64,000 nucleotides of DNA, taken from Arenimonas caeni (GTDB taxonomy: Bacteria; Pseudomonadota; Gammaproteobacteria; Xanthomonadales; Xanthomonadaceae). Below the pieces are notes generated by a model that had not been told where the DNA came from, did no database searches, and was given only the letters and a program-made list of their open reading frames with translations. Every line of letters starts with the position of its first letter. The stretch's first letter is position 1. Shown in pieces: positions 1-8,131 of this stretch. Made by a program: the position numbers and the translations under genes. The stretch lies in NCBI RefSeq assembly GCF_003024235.1, contig NZ_KZ679084.1:248001-312000 (forward strand). Direction: 5' to 3'.

Positions 1-582
1 CCTGCCCTCGAGCGCGGCCAGCAGCGCCTGGTCGAAGTGCAGGCCGGCGGTGGGCGCGGCCACCGCGCCGGCGTGGCGGGCGAACACGGTCTGGTAGCGC
101 TCGAGGTCGGCGCTGCCGGCCTCGCGCTGGATGTAGGGCGGCAGCGGCATGCGGCCGGCGCGCAGCAGCAGTTTCTCCAGCGGCTCGTCGGTGAGGAAGC
201 GCAGGCGGTGGAAGCCGCCCTCGCGACCGAGCACCTCCAGCACCGTGCCTTCGTCGAGCGTGATCCGGCCGCCGGGCTTGGGCGTCTTGCTCGCGCCCAC
301 CTGGGCCAGCACCTCGTGGCCGCCCAGCAGGCGCTCGAGCAGGATCTCGACCCGACCGCCGGTTTCCTTGCTGCCGAACAGGCGCGCCGGGATCACCCGG
401 GTGTCGTTGAACACCAGCAGGTCGCCCTCGCGCAGGTAGTCGACCAGGTCGCGCACCTGGCGGTCCTCGTAGGGCGCGTCGCCGGGCGGAACCACCAGCA
501 GCCGGCTGGCCGAACGCTCGGCCAGCGGCGCCTGGGCGATCAGCCCGGGCGGCAGTTCGAAGTGGAAATCGGACTTCTTCAA
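1..582 (-). CDS. queA: tRNA preQ1 ribosyltransferase-isomerase QueA (C-terminal part missing)
   Basis: QueA transfers and isomerises the ribosyl part of S-adenosylmethionine onto preQ1 in tRNA to make epoxyqueuosine. The first 194 codons are present and the window edge cuts off the rest; the family is about 345 residues. Visible family motifs are [14 protein letters not shown] (residues 55-68) and APTAGLHF (about 172-182). The start is a TTG whose last bases overlap the TGA stop of the upstream membrane-protein gene, so the two are translationally coupled. No in-frame ATG precedes the conserved N-terminus [10 protein letters not shown], which supports the TTG start. Confidence 0.93.
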   Translation of the reverse strand, partial: MKKSDFHFELPPGLIAQAPLAERSASRLLVVPPGDAPYEDRQVRDLVDYLREGDLLVFNDTRVIPARLFGSKETGGRVEILLERLLGGHEVLAQVGASKTPKPGGRITLDEGTVLEVLGREGGFHRLRFLTDEPLEKLLLRAGRMPLPPYIQREAGSADLERYQTVFARHAGAVAAPTAGLHFDQALLAALEGR

Positions 583-1154
583 TGCTGGGATCTGCGCTCG
601 CGGGCCGGCATTATCGCCGCGAAGCGACGATGCTGCACCACGCAGGCGATGGCGAAGACGGCCTCCAGCACGGCTCCGGCCAGGGCGCCCGCGAACACCG
701 AGGCCTTGAGGACCGCCAGCGCGAAGCCCGCTCCGGCCAGCACCAGGCCCAGGACCCAATAGAGCCGCATGCCATAGATCGTGGCGAACACGAGGTAGCG
801 CCCGCCGATGACCAGCAGCATGGCAGGGAAGAACAGGGCCGGCTGCCACAGGCTCAGCAGGTAGGCGACGGGCAGGCAGAAGATGAGCCAGAAGGTGCTT
901 GCCCCCGCCAGCAGGCCCAGCGGGTTGCCTTTCTCATGGCTTCCGCGCGAGCCCAGCAGCCTGCACAGCAGCAGGCCGACGGGGTGGATGAACATCCCGC
1001 CGATAAGCAGCGCCCACACCGCCTGCGGGGGCGATGCCAGGGCGGCGAAGCCCGCTGCGACGAACCAGGCCAGTGAAGAGGCCAGGATGCCCGTGGCTCC
1101 ACTGTAGTAGCCCTGGCGCATGTCGGACTGCGCTTGCGTGACGGACATTTCCAA
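579..1154 (-). CDS. Integral membrane protein, resembles DUF7010 family
   Basis: A 191-residue hydrophobic protein with about six predicted membrane segments between residues 25 and 178 and a basic C-terminal tail (about 174-191). The N-terminal [19 protein letters not shown] recalls the uncharacterised DUF7010 family; this is from memory and only moderately sure. Start could be Met1 or Met3. It follows the response-regulator gene by 28 bp and its stop overlaps the queA start, so it is probably co-transcribed with both. No catalytic motif was seen and I assign no function. Confidence 0.7.
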   Translation of the reverse strand: MEMSVTQAQSDMRQGYYSGATGILASSLAWFVAAGFAALASPPQAVWALLIGGMFIHPVGLLLCRLLGSRGSHEKGNPLGLLAGASTFWLIFCLPVAYLLSLWQPALFFPAMLLVIGGRYLVFATIYGMRLYWVLGLVLAGAGFALAVLKASVFAGALAGAVLEAVFAIACVVQHRRFAAIMPARERRSQH

Positions 1155-1182
1155 TGCCGGGACTCCTTGTGTCCGCGTGAAC

Positions 1183-1785
1183 TCAGAGCCAGCCCTTGGC
1201 GCGGGCGGTGCGGTAGGCCTCGATGCGGTTCTCGGCGCCGAGCTTGCCGATGACTTCCGACAGATAGTTGCGCACCGTGCCCGGGGACAGGTTCAGGCGC
1301 GCGGCGATCTCCAGGGTCTTCACGCCCTCGCCCGCCAGGCGCAGCACCTGGCGCTCGCGCTCGGTCAGCGGGTCGTCCTCGCCCCAGGCCGCCACCGCCA
1401 GCTGCGGGTCGATGGCGCGGCCGCCGGCATGCACCTGGCGCAGCGCCGCGGCCAGCTGCGTGGCCGGCGCGTCCTTGAGCAGGTAGCCACGCACGCCCGC
1501 CTCCAGCGCGCGACGCAGGTAACCGGCGCGGGCGAAGGTGGTCAGGATCACCACCCGCGTCGGCAGGCCAGCCTCCTGCACGCGCAGCGCCAGGTCCAGG
1601 CCGGTCTGGCCGGGCATTTCGATGTCGGTCACCAGCAGGTCCGGGCGATGCTGCTGCACCGCCTCCCAGGCGGCGTCGCCGTCGCCGGCCTGCGCCAGCA
1701 CCTGCAGGTCGTGCTCCAGCCCGAGCAGCGCCGCCAGGGCGCCGCGCACCATGGCCTGGTCCTCGGCCAGCACCAGCCCGATCAC
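1183..1785 (-). CDS. NarL/LuxR-family response regulator (DesR-like)
   Basis: A 200-residue DNA-binding response regulator. The receiver domain has phospho-acceptor Asp54 (TDIEMPG) and Lys104 (YLLKDAP). A LuxR-type helix-turn-helix follows at about residues 139-200 (LTERERQVLRLAGEG). The GTG start is chosen because it begins the conserved first beta strand and overlaps the kinase stop as GTGA. It is the partner of the kinase directly upstream and probably controls the adjacent ABC-2 exporter operon. A 12-bp palindrome at 4727-4738 ahead of that operon is a candidate binding site. Confidence 0.93.
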   Translation of the reverse strand: MIGLVLAEDQAMVRGALAALLGLEHDLQVLAQAGDGDAAWEAVQQHRPDLLVTDIEMPGQTGLDLALRVQEAGLPTRVVILTTFARAGYLRRALEAGVRGYLLKDAPATQLAAALRQVHAGGRAIDPQLAVAAWGEDDPLTERERQVLRLAGEGVKTLEIAARLNLSPGTVRNYLSEVIGKLGAENRIEAYRTARAKGWL

Positions 1786-2918
1786 GGCGCCGGCCCCTGC
1801 AGCGCGGTCTGGGGCAGGTGCAGGCCCAGGCGCGTACCGGCGCCGGCCGCCGACTCGATCTCCAGGTGGCCACCCAGGGCCGCGAGTCGCTCGCGCATGC
1901 CGGCCAGGCCGGTGTTGGCCTCGCCCACGCCGCCGCAGCCGTCGTCGCTGATGCCCAGGCGGATGCCGCCGCGCTCGCGCACCAGTTCGACCTCGACGCG
2001 GTGGGCGCCGGCGTGGCGCAGGATGTTGGTCACCGCCTCGCGCAGGCCCAGCGCCAGCACCGATTCGACCTCGGCCGGCAGTTCCATCGGCTCGAGCCGA
2101 TGGTCGAGCCGGACCTCGGCCGACAGCAGGGCCAGCCGCGCCGCCGCCAGTTCGGCCTGCAGGCCGGTGGCGCGGATGCCGACCACCGCCTCGCGCACCT
2201 GCGCCAGCGCCTGCCGCGCCACGGCCTCGACTTCGGCCATCTGCGCCCTGGCCGCGCCCGGGTCGGCGTCCACCAGCCGGCCGGCCAGTTCGCTCTTGAG
2301 CGCCACCACCGACAGCGTGTGGCCCAGCAGGTCGTGCAGGTCGCGACCGATGCGCTCGCGCTCGGCCATCGCCGCCAGCCGCGCCACTTCCTGCTGCGTG
2401 AGCCGCAGCTCGGCGTTGCGCCGCGCCTTGTCGCGCGAATAAAGGCTGCCGGCCAGCACCAGGGCACCGACCATCGAGGCCATGCCCGACCAGGCCAGGG
2501 CCAGCTTCGCGGACGGCATCACCCAGCCGAACATCAGCGCCATCGCCGCCAGCCCGGCCACCGATACCGCCACCGCCACGCGCGGCCGGAAGCTCCAGGC
2601 GCACATGCCGCAGACGTAGATCAAGAAGGTGTTGCCGCCCGGGTTGAAGGGCAGCAGGCCCAGCCCGACCAGCGCCACGCCCAGCACCAGCCAGGGCCGC
2701 TCGCGCGGGGCGCTGCGGTAGAAGCGGAAGTGCAGCGGCACGAACAGGGCGATGGCGACCAGACTGGCAAACAGCGCGCGGCCGACCCCGGGCGGCAAGA
2801 AGGCCAGCGGCACGAATACGAACAGCAGGTAGGCCAGGGTGACCCACGGGCTGTCGTGGATGTCATCGGCGCGCTCGGGCGGGGTATCCGGGGCTGGCAG
2901 GGCGGCGCGGGGCTCCAT
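1782..2918 (-). CDS. DesK-type sensor histidine kinase
   Basis: A 378-residue membrane histidine kinase. Residues about 25-160 carry four to six membrane segments without a large periplasmic domain, as in DesK, which senses the membrane itself. The HisKA_3 dimerisation helix has the phospho-accepting His195 in ERERIGRDLHDLLGHT. The ATPase domain has the N box with Asn298 (LREAVTNILRHAG) and a G box ISDDGCGG near 323-330. The stop overlaps the regulator start. An ABC-2 exporter gene ends 36 bp upstream. A TAAGGT box lies 8 nt before the ATG and may drive a short-leader transcript. The stimulus is unknown. Confidence 0.92.
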   Translation of the reverse strand: MEPRAALPAPDTPPERADDIHDSPWVTLAYLLFVFVPLAFLPPGVGRALFASLVAIALFVPLHFRFYRSAPRERPWLVLGVALVGLGLLPFNPGGNTFLIYVCGMCAWSFRPRVAVAVSVAGLAAMALMFGWVMPSAKLALAWSGMASMVGALVLAGSLYSRDKARRNAELRLTQQEVARLAAMAERERIGRDLHDLLGHTLSVVALKSELAGRLVDADPGAARAQMAEVEAVARQALAQVREAVVGIRATGLQAELAAARLALLSAEVRLDHRLEPMELPAEVESVLALGLREAVTNILRHAGAHRVEVELVRERGGIRLGISDDGCGGVGEANTGLAGMRERLAALGGHLEIESAAGAGTRLGLHLPQTALQGPAP

Positions 2919-2954
2919 GGGACGCGACCTTAGCGCATCGTCGGCCGGCCCGGC

Positions 2955-3716
2955 TCAGAGCCGGCGCAGCCGCCAGGTGGCCAGCGCCAGCAGCACGATC
3001 GTCGTGCCGGCCAGCACCAGCGCATGCAGGGCGTAGTCCACGCCGGGCACCTGCCCCACCACGCCCAGCGCCATCTGCCCCAGGTGCCAGGACGGCCAGG
3101 CCACGGCCAGCTTCTGCAGCAGCGGCGGGAAGACGAAGATCGGCATCCACAGCCCCGAGAGCACCGACATCGGCAGGTAGACCAGGTTGACGATGGCCAC
3201 CGCCGCCTGGCCCTTGACCAGGGTGCCGATAAGCAGCCCCAGGGCGCAGAACGGCGCCGTGCCCAGCAGCAACACCGCCACCAGCAGCAGCCAGTCGGCC
3301 GGCGCGATGCGCACGCCGCCGAAGCCGATCGCGGCGACCGACAGCAGGCACAGCACGGCGAAACCGAACACCAGGCTCATGGCGATCTTGGCCAGGAAAT
3401 ACGCCAGCGCCGGCATCGGCGAGACGCGCTTGAGCTCGAGCCAGCCGCGCTCGCGCTCGATCGCCAGGCCCACGCCGAAGCCGAACAGCGCCGGCCCGAT
3501 GACGCCGAAGGCGCCGTAGGTGGCCAGCAGGTAGGCGGACTTCTGGTACTCGCCCCACTTGCCCGGCAGCAGCACGGCGAACAGCAGGTAGAACACCACC
3601 GGGAAGGCCAGCGAGGGAATGGCGAAGGCCGGCGTGCGCAGCACGCGCAGCAGTTCGTACCAGGCCTCCAGCGAGTGGATGCGCCAGGGCGAGGGGGCGG
3701 CGAAGGACATGTTCAT
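2955..3716 (-). CDS. ABC-2 type transporter permease
   Basis: A 253-residue permease with about six membrane segments and the charged loop IERERGWLELKRVSPMP (about residues 107-123) typical of ABC-2 exporters. It overlaps the upstream ATPase gene by 4 bp (ATGA), so the two are translated together as one exporter. The neighbouring DesK/DesR pair is a common arrangement for drug, peptide or lipid-stress exporters in bacteria, but the substrate cannot be read from sequence. Confidence 0.9.
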   Translation of the reverse strand: MNMSFAAPSPWRIHSLEAWYELLRVLRTPAFAIPSLAFPVVFYLLFAVLLPGKWGEYQKSAYLLATYGAFGVIGPALFGFGVGLAIERERGWLELKRVSPMPALAYFLAKIAMSLVFGFAVLCLLSVAAIGFGGVRIAPADWLLLVAVLLLGTAPFCALGLLIGTLVKGQAAVAIVNLVYLPMSVLSGLWMPIFVFPPLLQKLAVAWPSWHLGQMALGVVGQVPGVDYALHALVLAGTTIVLLALATWRLRRL

Positions 3717-4648
3717 GCGGCTCTCTCCAGGGCATTGCGGGCGGTGAGCGCGAGCACCGCGTCTTCCAGCGGCAGCGGGCGGACTTCGAGGTCGGACAGC
3801 CGCTCGTCGGCGGCCAGCCAGCGCCGCAGCAGGGCCTCGGGCTGGCGGGTGGAAACCTCCAGGCGGCCGTTGCGGGCCTGCACGCCGTCGGCTTCCGGCC
3901 AGGCCGCCAGGCTCGCCGCGTCGAGCCGGCTGCGCGCCAGCACGCGTTTGCCGTCGGCCAGCGCCTTGATGCGCGCCGGCGTATCGTCGGCGAGCAGGCG
4001 GCCGCCGGCCATCAGCACGATGCGGTCGGCGAGCGCGTCGGCCTCCTCGAGGTAATGCGTGGTGAGCACGATCGCCGTGCCCTCGGCGCGCAGGCGCCGG
4101 ATGACCTCCCAGAAGCCGCGCCGGGCCTCGACGTCGAGACCGACCGTGGGCTCGTCGACGAAAAGCAGCGGCGGCCGGCCGCAGATCGCCAGCGCGAACT
4201 GCACGCGCCGCTTCTGCCCGCCCGAGAGCACGCCGTAGCTGCGCCCGGCCAGGTCGGAAACCCCGGCCAGGGCAAGGGTGTCGTCCAGGTGCCGCGGCGC
4301 CGGGTAGTAGCTGGAGAACAGGCGCACGTGCTCGGCCACGCGCAGGGTGTCGGGCAGGTCGCCGTCCTGCAGCATCACGCCGATGCCGCGGCGCGCGACC
4401 GGGTCGCGCGGGTCGCGGCCGAACAGCTCGGCCTCACCGGCGTCGGGGCCGATGCGGCCGGTCAGCAGGCCCAGCGCGGTGGTCTTGCCGGCGCCGTTGG
4501 CACCGAGCACCGCCAGCACCTCGCCGGCGTGCACCGCCAGGTCGAGCCGGTCCAGGGCGGCGACCTGGCCATAACGCTTGCTGGCGCCGGCCAGCCGGGC
4601 CAGCACGGGGCGCGCGGCGGCGGTGGGGGAGTGGGTGGTTCTGGTCAT
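3713..4648 (-). CDS. ABC exporter ATP-binding protein
   Basis: A 311-residue ATPase of the DrrA/CcmA-like type that pairs with ABC-2 permeases. Walker A is GANGAGKTT (residues 49-57), the Q loop is near Gln94, the signature LSGGQ is at 141-145 and Walker B with catalytic Glu is at 161-166 (LLFVDE). About 80 residues after the nucleotide-binding core form the C-terminal extension usual in this subfamily. It is first in an operon with permease, histidine kinase and response regulator. The 235-bp divergent region upstream contains the palindrome at 4727-4738. Confidence 0.93.
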   Translation of the reverse strand: MTRTTHSPTAAARPVLARLAGASKRYGQVAALDRLDLAVHAGEVLAVLGANGAGKTTALGLLTGRIGPDAGEAELFGRDPRDPVARRGIGVMLQDGDLPDTLRVAEHVRLFSSYYPAPRHLDDTLALAGVSDLAGRSYGVLSGGQKRRVQFALAICGRPPLLFVDEPTVGLDVEARRGFWEVIRRLRAEGTAIVLTTHYLEEADALADRIVLMAGGRLLADDTPARIKALADGKRVLARSRLDAASLAAWPEADGVQARNGRLEVSTRQPEALLRRWLAADERLSDLEVRPLPLEDAVLALTARNALERAA

Positions 4649-4726
4649 CGGGCACCTCCTGGCGGTGGCCCGAAGTCTCCGGGCCGGGGCCCGGGCCCGG
4701 CAGTGGCGCGCGTCAGCGGCGGCGCC

Positions 4727-4738
4727 TGACAGCTGTCA
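4727..4738. promoter_or_regulatory. Perfect 12-bp palindrome, candidate operator
   Basis: The sequence TGACAGCTGTCA is a perfect dyad, 79 bp upstream of the ABC ATPase start and 146 bp upstream of the divergent aminotransferase start. Dimeric LuxR-type regulators commonly bind dyads of this size, so the local DesR-like regulator is the first candidate. This is inference only; a 12-bp palindrome can also occur by chance. Confidence 0.4.
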
Positions 4739-4837
4739 CCCGGCCAGCGCCCGATTCAAACGCCCGGGGGTTACGCGCCTCTTGACGCAGTGGTAACATC
4801 CGCCACAAGTCTTTGATTTTCAACGCAAGACCCGACG

Positions 4838-4861
4838 CGCGAGGGCCTTCCTCGCGTTTTT
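4838..4861 (+). terminator. Hairpin plus U-tract in the leader of the aminotransferase gene (attenuator-like)
   Basis: A 7-bp perfect stem CGCGAGG/CCTCGCG with a 5-nt loop is followed by TTTTTGTTT on the plus strand. This is the form of an intrinsic terminator, yet no plus-strand gene lies upstream: the preceding gene runs on the minus strand. It therefore sits in the 5-prime leader of the aminotransferase gene, 22 nt before its ATG. Flanking ACCCGA (4830-4835) and TCGGGT (4865-4870) can also pair and extend the structure. Confidence 0.55.
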
Positions 4862-4883
4862 GTTTCGGGTTGGAGGAACCACC

Positions 4884-6386
4884 ATGAACCTGATCGAGAT
4901 CCTCAAGCCGCTGCGCGCCCATGGCGGCGCAGTGCGTACCCGTGGCCTGGACGACGCCACCGTCGAGCGCCTGGGCGCGCGCTTCCCCGAGCTGGTCGAG
5001 GCCGCCCGGGCCGCCGTCGCCCAGCACGACGCGATCGCGGCCGAGTTCGCCGACCTGCTCGAGCTCGACGAGCAGGCGCAGATCGACGCCGTGCAGGCCG
5101 GCTTCGTCAACTTCTACCCGGACGACGCGGTCAACCCCTATGTCGCCCTCGCCGCCCGCGGCCCCTGGGTGGTCACGCTCAAGGGCGCCGTGCTCCACGA
5201 CTCGGGCGGCTACGGCATGCTCGGCCTGGGCCACACGCCGGCGCCGCTGCTCGACGCCATGGCAAGCCCGCAGGTGATGGCCAACATCATGACGCCCTCG
5301 CTGTCGCAGCTGCGCGCCGTGCGCGCGCTGCGCAAGGAGATCGGCCACACCCGCGGCGGCTGCCCCTACGCGCGCTTCCTGTGCCTGAACTCGGGCTCGG
5401 AGTCGGTGTCGCTGGCCGGCCGCATCGCCGACGTCAACGCCAAGCTGCACACCGACGCCGGTGGCCGCCACGCCGGCAAGAAGGTCAAGCGCATCGCGGT
5501 CAAGGGCGCCTTCCACGGCCGCACCGAACTGCCGGCGCTGTACTCCGACTCCTCGCGCAAGACCTACCTGCAGCACCTGGCCAGCTACCAGCACCACAGC
5601 GACCACCTGCTGACCATCGAGCCGTATTCGATCGAGGGCCTGAAGCAGGTCTTCGCCGACGCCGACAAGAACGGCTGGTACATCGAGGCCATGTTCCTCG
5701 AGCCGGTGATGGGCGAAGGCGACCCGGGCCGCGCCGTGCCGCCGGAGTTCTACGCCGTCGCGCGCGAACTCACCAAGGCCCACGGCACCCTGCTGCTGGT
5801 CGACTCCATCCAGGCCGGCCTGCGCGCCCACGGCGTGCTGTCGATCGTCGACTACCCGGGCTTCGAGGGCCTGGAGGCGCCGGACATGGAGACCTATTCC
5901 AAGGCGCTCAACGGCGGCCAGTACCCGCTGTCGGTGCTCGCGGTGAACGAGCGCGCCGCGGGCCTGTACCGCAAGGGCGTGTACGGCAACACCATGACCG
6001 CCAACCCGCGCGCGCTCGACGTCGCCGCGGCGATGCTCGGCCAGCTCACGCCGGCACTGCGCGCCAACGTGCGCGAGCGCGGCGCGGAGTTCCTCGACAA
6101 GCTCAACGCGCTCAAGGACGAGCTGGGCAACGGCCTGATCACCAAGGTGCAGGGCACCGGCCTGCTGTTCTCCTGCGAACTCGACCCGATGTTCAAGTGC
6201 TACGGCAGCGGCTCGACCGAGGAATACATGCGCGAGCGCGGCATCGGCGTGATCCACGGCGGCACCAACTCGCTGCGCTTCACCCCGCACTTCGCGGTCA
6301 CCAGCGAGGAAGTCGACCTGGTCATCGACCAGATCCGCCACGCCCTGCTGCACGGCCCGCGCAAGAGCCAGGCCGAGGCCGCCTGA
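4884..6386 (+). CDS. Class III PLP-dependent aminotransferase
   Basis: A 500-residue fold-type I aminotransferase of class III. Motifs are SGSES for phosphate binding (residues 170-174), FHGRT (210-214), Asp307 in LLVDSIQ for the pyridine nitrogen, and PLP-lysine Lys340 in TYSKALNGG. It is longer than OAT or GABA aminotransferases (about 400-460) because of an N-terminal segment of some 90 residues. ATG 4884 is preferred over a start at 4860 because it has the ribosome site TTGGAGGAA. The amino donor is not evident. The leader holds an attenuator-like hairpin, suggesting metabolite-linked control. Confidence 0.88.
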   Translation: MNLIEILKPLRAHGGAVRTRGLDDATVERLGARFPELVEAARAAVAQHDAIAAEFADLLELDEQAQIDAVQAGFVNFYPDDAVNPYVALAARGPWVVTLKGAVLHDSGGYGMLGLGHTPAPLLDAMASPQVMANIMTPSLSQLRAVRALRKEIGHTRGGCPYARFLCLNSGSESVSLAGRIADVNAKLHTDAGGRHAGKKVKRIAVKGAFHGRTELPALYSDSSRKTYLQHLASYQHHSDHLLTIEPYSIEGLKQVFADADKNGWYIEAMFLEPVMGEGDPGRAVPPEFYAVARELTKAHGTLLLVDSIQAGLRAHGVLSIVDYPGFEGLEAPDMETYSKALNGGQYPLSVLAVNERAAGLYRKGVYGNTMTANPRALDVAAAMLGQLTPALRANVRERGAEFLDKLNALKDELGNGLITKVQGTGLLFSCELDPMFKCYGSGSTEEYMRERGIGVIHGGTNSLRFTPHFAVTSEEVDLVIDQIRHALLHGPRKSQAEAA

Positions 6387-6393
6387 GGCCGGC

Positions 6394-6948
6394 ACGGACG
6401 CCGCGCGCTTCCGTCTTTTCTTCGCGCTGTGGCCCGACGCGGCCACGCGCGAGGCCACCACCGCCACCACCGCGGGCCTGGAAACCGGCCCCGGCGGCGG
6501 CCGGCGCATCGCGCCGGCGCGCTACCACCTGACCCTGCCCTTCCTGGGCGAACACCCCACCGATTGCGGCGCCGTGGTCGCGGCCGCCCGCCGCGCCGCC
6601 GCGCGCGTGCAGGCGCCGGCCTTCGAACTGGTGCTCGACCGCGCCGGCAGTTTCCCGATCGCCAGCGCGCCCTGTTTCCTCGGCTGCACCATCGTGCCGC
6701 CGGGCCTGCAGGCGCTGTGGGACGCCCTGGAGCGCGAGCTGGCCGCGGAGTCCGTGGCGGTGCGCGGCGTCCGCGAACGGGTGCCGCACGTCACCGTGCG
6801 TCGCGGCGTGAAACCGCCGTGGCCGGATGCGCCGCTGCCTGCGCCGGTGCGCTGGCCGGTGCGTGACTTCCACCTGCTGCGCAGCGACCTGCTCGACGGG
6901 TTCGCCTACGAGCAGCTGGACCGCTGGCCGCTGGCCGCGGCCGGCTGA
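6394..6948 (+). CDS. thpR: RNA 2',3'-cyclic phosphodiesterase ThpR (2H family), start codon not standard
   Basis: The frame encodes a 2H phosphoesterase with both catalytic motifs: His45-Leu-Thr in RYHLTLPFLGE and His132-Val-Thr in VPHVTVRRG (numbered from ACG 6394). The family normally begins just before FFALWP, which is present at about residues 9-14. No in-frame ATG, GTG or TTG occurs before the first HxT motif, and the first in-frame ATG (6574) would remove it. ACG 6394 is used as a provisional start. A rare start codon, a sequencing error or a decaying gene are all possible. The gene follows the aminotransferase stop closely. Confidence 0.7.
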   Translation, partial: TDAARFRLFFALWPDAATREATTATTAGLETGPGGGRRIAPARYHLTLPFLGEHPTDCGAVVAAARRAAARVQAPAFELVLDRAGSFPIASAPCFLGCTIVPPGLQALWDALERELAAESVAVRGVRERVPHVTVRRGVKPPWPDAPLPAPVRWPVRDFHLLRSDLLDGFAYEQLDRWPLAAAG

Positions 6949-6952
6949 AGGC

Positions 6953-8131
6953 CTAGACCCCGGCGGCGCGCCTCCACAGCAGCCGCGCCACCGGCGGCAG
7001 CCGGCCGGCCAGGCCCAGCACGTGCCCGCGCAGCAGCGTGGGCAACAGCGCGTCATTGCTGAAGGCGCGGTTGATGGCCTCGAACGAATACGCCGCCAGT
7101 GTGTTCTCGCTGCGCCGGGCGCGCGCCCAGCGCGCCAGCCGGTGCGGGCTGGCGAAGTCGGCGCCCTGCGCGGCGGCGGCGCGCCACTGGGCGCGCAGCG
7201 CGGAGACGTCGCGCAGGCCCAGGTTCACGCCCTGCCCCGCCAGCGGGTGCACCACGTGCGCGGCGTCGCCGGCCAGCGCGATGCGGCCGGCCACGCAGTC
7301 CTTCGCCAGCTGGCGGCGCAGCGGGAAGGCGGCGCGGGCCGACACCGAGCGCACGTCGCCCAGCCGCGCATCGAAGGCGCGGGTGAGCTCGCGCAGGAAA
7401 GTGGCTTCATCGGCGGCCAGCAGGCGCTGCGCCTCCGCCTCGGGCAGGCTCCAGACGATGGAACAGCGGCCGTCGGCGAACGGCAGGAAAGCCAGCGGGC
7501 CGGTGGGCAGGAAGCGCTGCCAGGCGGTGTCCTGGTGCGGCAGTTCGGTTTCGACGTAGGCCACCAGGCCACGCTGGCCGTAGTCATGCGCCTCGGCGTC
7601 GAGGCCGGCGAGCTGGCGCACCTTCGAGGCGGCGCCGTCGGCGCCCAGCACCAGCTTCGCGCGCAGCTGGCTGCCGCCGGCCAGGGTGACCGTGGCGTGC
7701 TGCGCGTCCTGGCTGATGGCCACCACCTTGTCCGGGCAGTGCAGGCTGATGCCGGCCTCGCGGCCGCAGGCCGCCCAGAGCCGGTCCACCAGCAGGCCGT
7801 TCTCGACGATGTGGCCCAGGGCCGGGTGGCCAAGCGCGTCGGCGTCGAAACACAGCTCGCCGCCGGCGGCGGCGTCCCAGACGCGCATGCGCCGGTAGGG
7901 CCAGGCGCGCGCCTCGCGCACGGATTTCCACACGCCCAGGTCATCGAGCAGCGCGGCGTTGTCGGGGGCGAAGGCGAACACGCGCAGGTCGGGCTCGGCG
8001 GCCTGCCAGGGCTTCGGCGGATGCGCCTCGACCAATGCCACCTGCAGGCCGTCGCGCGCGGCCGCCAGCGCGGCGGCGCTGCCGACCACGCCGGCGCCGA
8101 CCACCACCAGGTCGAAGGTCTGGCGGCTCAT
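6953..8131 (-). CDS. ubiI: FAD-dependent ubiquinone hydroxylase, UbiI/VisC type
   Basis: A 392-residue flavoprotein monooxygenase of the UbiH/UbiF/UbiI/COQ6 family, which hydroxylates the ring of polyprenylphenol intermediates in ubiquinone synthesis. It has the FAD-binding GAGVVGSA (residues 12-19), the LGADGAASKVR motif (162-172) and GDAAHVVHPLAGQGVNLGL (288-306). Its start overlaps the stop of the upstream ubiH gene by ATGA. The two adjacent paralogues divide the C5 and C6 hydroxylations in E. coli; which position this one uses is assigned by gene order, not by sequence proof. Confidence 0.85.
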   Translation of the reverse strand: MSRQTFDLVVVGAGVVGSAAALAAARDGLQVALVEAHPPKPWQAAEPDLRVFAFAPDNAALLDDLGVWKSVREARAWPYRRMRVWDAAAGGELCFDADALGHPALGHIVENGLLVDRLWAACGREAGISLHCPDKVVAISQDAQHATVTLAGGSQLRAKLVLGADGAASKVRQLAGLDAEAHDYGQRGLVAYVETELPHQDTAWQRFLPTGPLAFLPFADGRCSIVWSLPEAEAQRLLAADEATFLRELTRAFDARLGDVRSVSARAAFPLRRQLAKDCVAGRIALAGDAAHVVHPLAGQGVNLGLRDVSALRAQWRAAAAQGADFASPHRLARWARARRSENTLAAYSFEAINRAFSNDALLPTLLRGHVLGLAGRLPPVARLLWRRAAGV

